Below, piece after piece: positions 58,481 through 64,000 of a DNA stretch of 64,000 nt. The position numbers and the translations under genes were made by a program. The notes under the pieces are model-generated. The model was not told the origin of the DNA. It saw only the letters and a program-made list of their open reading frames with translations, and searched no databases. Numbering within the stretch: the stretch's first letter is position 1; every line of letters begins with the position of its first letter. The stretch is taken from positions 36,659,040 through 36,723,039 of the forward strand of contig JAPXFY010000022.1 of the NCBI GenBank assembly GCA_030674185.1. Direction: 5' to 3'. This DNA comes from Monoplex corrugatus (lineage: Eukaryota > Mollusca > Gastropoda > Littorinimorpha > Ranellidae).

Positions 58481-58930
58481 GAGTTCTTGAATGTTATATA
58501 GAACCAATACTGTTGTACGGCTGCGAGGCGTGGACAGTCAACAAGCAAAGCCAAAACAAGATTGAGGCAGCCGAGATGTGGTTTCTAAGAAGGATGTTGA
58601 GAGTTCTATGGACAGCTAAGAAAACAAACGAGACAGTCTTGATGGAGGCAGACACAAGTAGATCATTCATAAGGAAGATTAGGAAAAAGCAGGCAACATT
58701 CATAGGCCATTTTATGAGGAAGGGGGATTTGGAACACCTGGTCACAACGGGAAAGCTGGAGGGAAGGAGAGCACCGAGTAGACCCAGGGAAAAGATACAG
58801 ACGGACTTGCAGAGTGGCTGAAGACAGGGAGGGTGGAAGAGATGCTTGAGGCAACAAGAGGTAGAGACAGATGAAAGTCCATAATCGCCAACGCCATGCG
58901 GCAAGGCACCTGATGATGATGATGATGATT
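58480..58930 (+). pseudogene. LINE RT C-terminus, (GAT)n-tailed family
   Basis: 58513-58821 is a single open frame encoding MYGCEAWTVNKQSQNKIEAA, WFLRRMLRVLWTAKKTNETV and QATFIGHFMRKGDLEHLVTT. After a stop the family's ATAATCGCCAACGCCATGCG and a (GAT)n tail follow (58883-58928). It is the best-preserved tail of the four copies and is 5'-truncated. Confidence 0.85.
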
Positions 58931-58983
58931 CCTTTTCCATTTCCTATGTGAAAACTGAGGCTTTGTTTCATACTGACCAGAGG

Positions 58984-59106
58984 TGCGCGCGCGCGCACGC
59001 GTATATATATATATTATATATATATATATATAATTATATCTCTGTGTGTGTGTGTGTGTGCGCGCGCGCGCGCGTGTGTGTTGTTGTGTGTGTGCGCGCG
59101 TGTGTG
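58984..59106. repeat. (CG)n, (AT)n and (GT)n microsatellites
   Basis: GCGC run, AT tract and GT/GCGC tract in succession. Confidence 0.93.
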
Positions 59107-59249
59107 GTCATTTCTTATTCTTTCTTTTTTCATCTTTTCCTTCTGCTTTTTCATCTCGTATCCTTTCACTGTCCTATCATCTATTTCTCTGCATTTTGAA
59201 TATTTGTCATTCTACGTCTTTTCATCTTTTACTTGTTCTCTGTCTTTTC

Positions 59250-60505
59250 ATCTCTTATAAAGTCTGTCTGGTCATCTTTCCTTTATAAAGTCTGTCTGTC
59301 TGGTCATCTTTCCCTTATAAGGTCTGTCTGTTTGTCTGTCTGGTCATCTTTCCCTTGTAAAGTCTGTCTGTCTGTCTGGTCATCTTTCCTTTATAAAGTC
59401 TGTCTGGTCATCTTTCCCTTATAAAGTCTGTCTGTCTGTCTGGTCATCTTTCCCTTATAAAGTCTGTCTGTCTGTCTGGTCATCTTTCCCTTATAAAGTC
59501 TGTCTGTTCTGGTCATCTTTCCCTTATAAAGTCTGTCTGTCTGTTCATCTTTCCGTTATAAAGTCTGTCTGTCTGACTGTCTGTCTGTCTGGTCATCTTT
59601 CCCTTATAAAGTCAGTCTGTCTGTCTGTCTGGTTATCTTTCCCTTATAAAGTCTGTCTGTCTGGTCATCTTTCCCTTGTAAAGTCTGTCTGTCTGTCTGG
59701 TCATCTTTCCCTTACAAAATCTGTCTGTCTGGTCATCTTTCCATTATAAGGTCTGTCTGTCTGTCTGGTCATCTTTCCCTTATAAGGTCTGTCTGTCTGT
59801 CTGGTCATCTTTCCCTTATAAAGTCTGTCTGTCTGTCTGGTCATCTTTCCCTTATAAGGTCTGTCTGTCTGTCTGGTCATCTTTCCCTTATAAAGTCTGA
59901 CTGTCTGGTCATCTTTCCCTTATAAAGGTCTGTCTGTCTGTCTGTGTCATCTTTCCCTTATAAAGTCTGTCTGTCTGTCTGTTGTCTGGTCATCTTTCCC
60001 TTATAAAGTCTGTCTGTCTGTCTGGTCATCTTTCCCTTATAAAGTCTGTCTGTCTGCCTGTCTGTCTGTCTGGTCATCTTTCCCTTATAAAGTCTGTCTG
60101 TCTGACTGTCTGGTCATCTTTCCCTTATAAAGTCTGCCTGTCTGTTGGTCATCTTTCCCAAAAAAAGTCTGTCTGTCTGTCTAACTGTCTGGTCATCTTT
60201 CCCCAAAAAAGTCTGTCTGTCTGTCTGTCTATCTGTCTGTCTGGTCATCTTTCTCTTATAAAGTCTGTCTGTCTGTCTGTCTGGTCATCTTTCCCTTATA
60301 AAGTCTGTCTGTCTGTCTATCTGTCTGTCTGGTCATCTTTCCCTTATAAAGTCTGTCTGTCTGTCTGGTCATCTTTCCCTTATAAAGTCTGTTGTCTGTC
60401 TGTCATCTTTCCCTTATAAAGTCTGTTTGACTGTCTGTCTGGTCATCTTTCCCTTATAAAGTCTGTCTGTCCTGTCTGGTCATCTCTCCCTTACAACGTC
60501 TGCTA
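59250..60505. repeat. Compound minisatellite with variable (GTCT)n core, about 33 copies
   Basis: Each unit has GGTCATCTTTCCCTTATAAA followed by GTCT repeated two to seven times, so unit length varies in 4-bp steps. Variants include TTGTAAAG, TTATAAGG and CCCAAAAAAAG. Tyr/Lys/Ser-rich open frames are artefacts. Confidence 0.96.
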
Positions 60506-60509
60506 ACGA

Positions 60510-61090
60510 TTCAGACCCTGAAAAGTGACTTCCGGCGGAAACGGAAGAAGCTAAACAACTGAAGATACTACATTGACACTAGAATGAGCATCGGCGGAGT
60601 AGGCAGTGACATGAAAACCGTTTCAGCAAAGCCATAAACACTTTCACAATGCTGTGTGGAGGTCTCTCAGTACACCACCAACATCAGTCTGAAATTGTAC
60701 CAGAGCTGTGTCGTTTCCATTCTACTTTACGGCTGGCAATGTTGAGGATGACATGAAGCGACCTTATCAAGTTGTCAGTGTTTCACACAAAGAACGTCCA
60801 GAGAATCATGCAAGTCTTCTGGCTCAACACCATCCACAGTCAACAATAACTTGCCTGATGCAGTCAAGAGTATAGGATCGGGCACATCGTCTGAAGACAG
60901 CAGGATAACATCAGCACCATCACCATTTATTGAACACCTGAAGGAAGAGGACAAACAGAAAGAGCGAAGAACACACGGCGATGAAAAGTAGAGATCTCAA
61001 GGCCATGAAACACGTTTGGCTGCTATACAAATGTCGGCCCTCAATAGACAAAGTTGGAGAACGTTCGCTGCTACCCTGCATGTCAACAGC
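60510..61090 (+). pseudogene. Highly decayed non-LTR RT C-terminal fragment
   Basis: Plus-strand reading in changing frames gives KLYQSCVVSILLYGWQC (family: KL.LYQSCVLSTLLYG.E.W), LSVFHTKNVQRIMQVFWLN, then EHLKEEDKQKERRTHGD and ALNRQSWRTFAATLHV (family: QDR..WR.FV.ALH). Order and content match the end of an RTE-like RT. Stops and indels are frequent. Confidence 0.62.
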
Positions 61091-61194
61091 AAAGTAGGCA
61101 ATAAGTCAGTGAATACTATACAGGGTTAGTATTGTACGAAACATAATATAAATCACAATACAAGACCCTGATATTCAATTTTCTCAGAGAGTGT

Positions 61195-62774
61195 CTCCGC
61201 ACTCACAATGTGTTCTTATACTACGACTGTCTCCCTACTCTCCTCCCATTCATCACTGACATCATCAACACTTCTCTTCAAACTGGAACTGTCCCAGATT
61301 CTTTCAAGTCTGCTATTGTTCACCCTCTCCTCAAGAAATACAATTTAGACCCAAATGAACTGAAAAATTACAGCCTATCTCTAATCTCTCTTTCTTGTCA
61401 AAACTCCTGGAAAAAGTTGTCCTCAACCAGCTGAACTCTCACCTGTCTGCCAACAATCTCCTCAATCCTTTCCAGTCAGCCTACCGCCAGTGCCATAGCA
61501 CTGAAAATGCCCTACTACACATTCTCAACAATCTCCTCCTTGCAACTGATACTGGCAAAGTCTCTCTCCTCACACTCCTTGATCTGTCTGCAGCCTTTGA
61601 TACCATTGATCATGGTATTCTCCTTTCTAGACTCCATCATACTTTTGGCATCTCTGACACTGCACTCTCCTGGTTCACTTCATATCTATCAAACAGAAAA
61701 CAAACTGTTCTCATCAATGCACTTACTCTCAACCTGCATACCTGACCTGTGGTGTTCCATAAGGATCTGTCCTTGGCCCTGTTCTTTTCACTCTTTACAC
61801 CTCCCCCCGCTTCTATGCTGATGACACCCAACTTCAAGACAGTGACTCACCTGACAATATACAGCGTCTCTTGACTTGCACCACTGAGTGTTACTCGGAC
61901 ATTAAGAACTGGATGACATACAATAAACTTCAGCTTAACGACGACAAGACAGAAGCTATCCTCATTGGCACCCGTCAGAAACTTTCTCTGCTGCCTCCTC
62001 TTTCTCTCCCCAATTTCTGATTCAGCTAAAAACCTTGGTGTCTGCCTTGACTCTACCTTCTCCATGAACAATTTTGTTTCTCAAACTGCCAGATCTTGCT
62101 ACTATCACCTCCATCGTATAAGCCTGATCAGGAAGTATCTCTCTGTCGAAACAACTGCAAAACTCGTTCTCTCCTTCATAATGTCTCGCATTGACTATTG
62201 CAATTCACTCCTGTCTGGTCTTCCTGCCTCCACCATTCACATCCTACAGCGCATTCAAAACAATGCTGCACGCCTTGTACTCAAAAAGAAAAAAGCTGAC
62301 CACATATCTCCTCTGCTGACACAACTTCACTGGCTCCCTGTATCAAAGCGCATACAGTACAAACTAGACACCATGTGCTACAAAAGCCTCAATAACGCAG
62401 CCCCCGATTACCTGTCAAGCCTACTTGAGATCTATGTTCCCTCACGTACCCTCCGCTCTGCCTCCGATCCTCTGATTTTTCGCTTTCCACGCACTAAGCT
62501 CAATACCTATGGTCCACGAGCCTTCTCTGTTTCTGGTCCACTCTCCTGGAACAAACTTTCTCTCTCAGTCCGTCAGCAACCTACTTTTGTCTTCTTCAAG
62601 TCCGCTCTCAAAACTCACCTTTTCTCCTCTGCATAAAATCCTGACCTCACTCAACCCCCTCTGCAGCCTGTCTCCGCTCGGAGTGGAATCACATTGTAAT
62701 ATATAATTGTATATAATATGCTCTCTATAATTTTCCATTGCTTTTATTCTTTCTCCCCATTTATAGCCATACGT

Positions 62775-62826
<52 letters not shown>

Positions 62827-62944
62827 TGTGTGTGCGTGCGTGTGTGTGCGTGCGTGCGTGTGTCTGTTTCAGCGCTTAGATTTGATTTTATCAAGATTTT
62901 GCATTATATAAATATTGTAATTATTATTATTATTATTATAAGAG
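61195..62944 (+). pseudogene. L2-like LINE, second copy, 5'-truncated, with (ATT)n tail
   Basis: Frames in order: 61210-61400 (ITDIINTSLQTGTVPDSFKS, KNYSLSLISL); 61395-61745 (PFQSAYRQCHSTENALL, LLDLSAAFDTIDHGILLSRL); about 61800-61990 (FYADDTQLQDSD, intact YADD, NWMTYNKLQLNDDKTEAI); 61995-62636 (NLGVCLDSTFSM, SRIDYCNSLLSGLP, IQNNAARLV, LHWLPVSKRIQYKL, PLSWNKLSLSVRQ to a stop). The 3' UTR includes a GT microsatellite (62775-62865) and GCGCTTAGATTTGATTTTAT, and ends in (ATT)n at 62920-62940. There are at least three frameshifts and an internal stop. It is related to, but diverged from, the 53.7-56.4 kb copy. Confidence 0.85.
62775..62868. repeat. (GT)n microsatellite
   Basis: GT and GTGC run inside the 3' UTR of the L2-like copy. 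Confidence 0.95.
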
Positions 62945-63881
62945 CATACACACAAAATGACGGTGAATGTGATTTACCATTGTAGAACATACACACAAAA
63001 TGGTGGTGAATATGATTATCATTGTAGAACATACACACAAAATGGCGGTGAACGTGATTTACCATTGTAGAACATACACACAAAATGGCGGTGAATATGA
63101 TTTACCATTGTAGAACATACACACAAAATGGCGGTGAATATGATTTACCATTGTAGAACATACACACAAAATGGCGGTGAATATGATTTACCATTGTAGA
63201 ACATACACACAAAATGGCGGTGAATATGATTTACCATTGTAGAACATACACACAAAATGGCGGTGAATATGATTTACCATTGTAGAACATACACACAAAA
63301 TAGCGGTGAATATGATTTACCATTGTAGAACATACACACAAAATGGCGGTGAATATGATTTACCATTGTAGAACATACACACAAAATGGCGGTGAATATG
63401 ATTTACCATTGTAGAACATACACACAAAATAGCGGTGAATATGATTTACCATTGTAGAACATACACACAAAATGGCGGTGAATATGATTTACCATTGTAG
63501 AACATACACACAAAATAGCGGTGAATGTGATTTACCATTGTAGAACATACAAAATGGCGGTGAATGTGATTTACCATTGTAGAACATACACACAAAATAG
63601 CGGTGAATGTGATTGACCATTGTAGAACATACAGACAAAATGGCGGTGAATGTGATTTACCATTATAGAACATACACACAAAATGGCGGTGAATGTGATT
63701 TACCATTGTAGAACATACACACAAAATAGCGGTGAATGTGATTTACCATTGTAGAACATACACACAAAATGGCGGTGAATGTGATTTACCATTGTAGAAC
63801 ATACACACAAAATGGCGGTGAATGTGATTTACCATTGTAGAACATACACACAAAATAGCGGTGAATGTGATTTACCATTCT
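62944..63881. repeat. 43-bp minisatellite abutting an exon, about 22 copies
   Basis: Units contain AACATACACACAAAATGGCG and GTGATTTACCATTGTAG. Main variants are GGCGG/AGCGG and GAATATG/GAATGTG, with the GTG form predominating at the right end. The array stops about 20 bp before the acceptor of the next SVOP-like exon. Confidence 0.97.
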
Positions 63882-63899
63882 GTTGTTCTGATTTTACAG

Positions 63900-64000
63900 G
63901 CACTGACGATTGTAACCGTGTGTATCGGCTATTTCGGCTCACTGGCCACCTTCAGTCCTACTTACGGGTGGATGCTGTTTCTACGGGCTGTGGTTGGATG
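63900..64000 (+). CDS. SVOP/SVOPL-like: SVOP/SVOPL-like transporter, fourth visible exon (runs off the window)
   Basis: Acceptor TTCTGATTTTACAG; starts in phase 0 and is open to the window end (33 codons plus two bases). It encodes ALTIVTVCIGYFGSLATFSP then TYGWMLFLRAVVG. This corresponds to TM3 and the start of TM4 in SVOP-family proteins, where (A/S)F.P.Y.W...LR..VG is conserved. The gene must continue beyond 64000 for the remaining eight or nine membrane segments. Confidence 0.93.

Overview
The window is eukaryotic (animal) nuclear DNA, most likely from a lophotrochozoan and plausibly a marine gastropod mollusc. Three things point this way: spliced exons with GT..AG borders, extreme density of CA/GT, GA/CT and AT microsatellites and 20-48 bp minisatellites, and a transposon mix (L2/CR1-like, RTE-like and R2-type LINEs, Penelope-like, Ty3/gypsy, Tc1 and pogo/Tigger) typical of mollusc genomes. 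The species is inference; the sequence alone does not fix it. Nothing prokaryotic was seen: no operons, CRISPR, rRNA or credible functional tRNA.

Host genes. The backbone is a plus-strand gene of the SVOP/SVOPL (SV2-related) transporter family of the major facilitator superfamily. Four consecutive phase-0 coding exons lie at 27387-27577, 51553-51651, 57500-57571 and 63900-64000 (running off the end). Its first visible intron is about 24 kb. On the minus strand inside that intron lie (a) the last two exons of an unrecognised gene (40242-40393, then 35445-35750 with the stop codon) and (b) a split THAP-domain gene (coding exons 47657-47724 and 46974-47226), with a TATA-containing promoter candidate near 48.3 kb. 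A related promoter-like block sits in inverted orientation near 44.1 kb.

Layout. 1-5.7 kb: decayed Ty3/gypsy pol and minisatellites. 5.7-7.8 kb: LINE tail plus a Penelope-like element embedded in a minisatellite. 8.6-11.6 kb: several arrays, including 33 indel-free 28-bp units. 12.1-18.8 kb: four LINE fragments, one with a nearly intact RNase H domain. 20.9-23.1 kb: microsatellites and a 38-bp array. 23.9-26.6 kb: an L2-like LINE split by an R2-type LINE tail. 28.4-31.5 kb: a 42-bp satellite carrying two duplicated copies of that same LINE tail. 32.3-42.4 kb: LINE fragments, a Tigger remnant, a SINE and the unrecognised gene. 44-49.4 kb: promoter pair, intact Tc1 transposon, THAP gene and a LINE tail. 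53.7-56.4 kb: L2-like LINE with a target-site duplication. 58.5-62.9 kb: LINE pieces and a long compound minisatellite. 62.9-63.9 kb: a 43-bp array abutting the last SVOP-like exon.

No wholly new biological system can be claimed. The best leads are the R2-type LINE tail carrying a tRNA-like segment and re-amplified inside a satellite, the THAP gene with its inverted promoter pair, the structurally intact Tc1 element, and the unrecognised nested gene.
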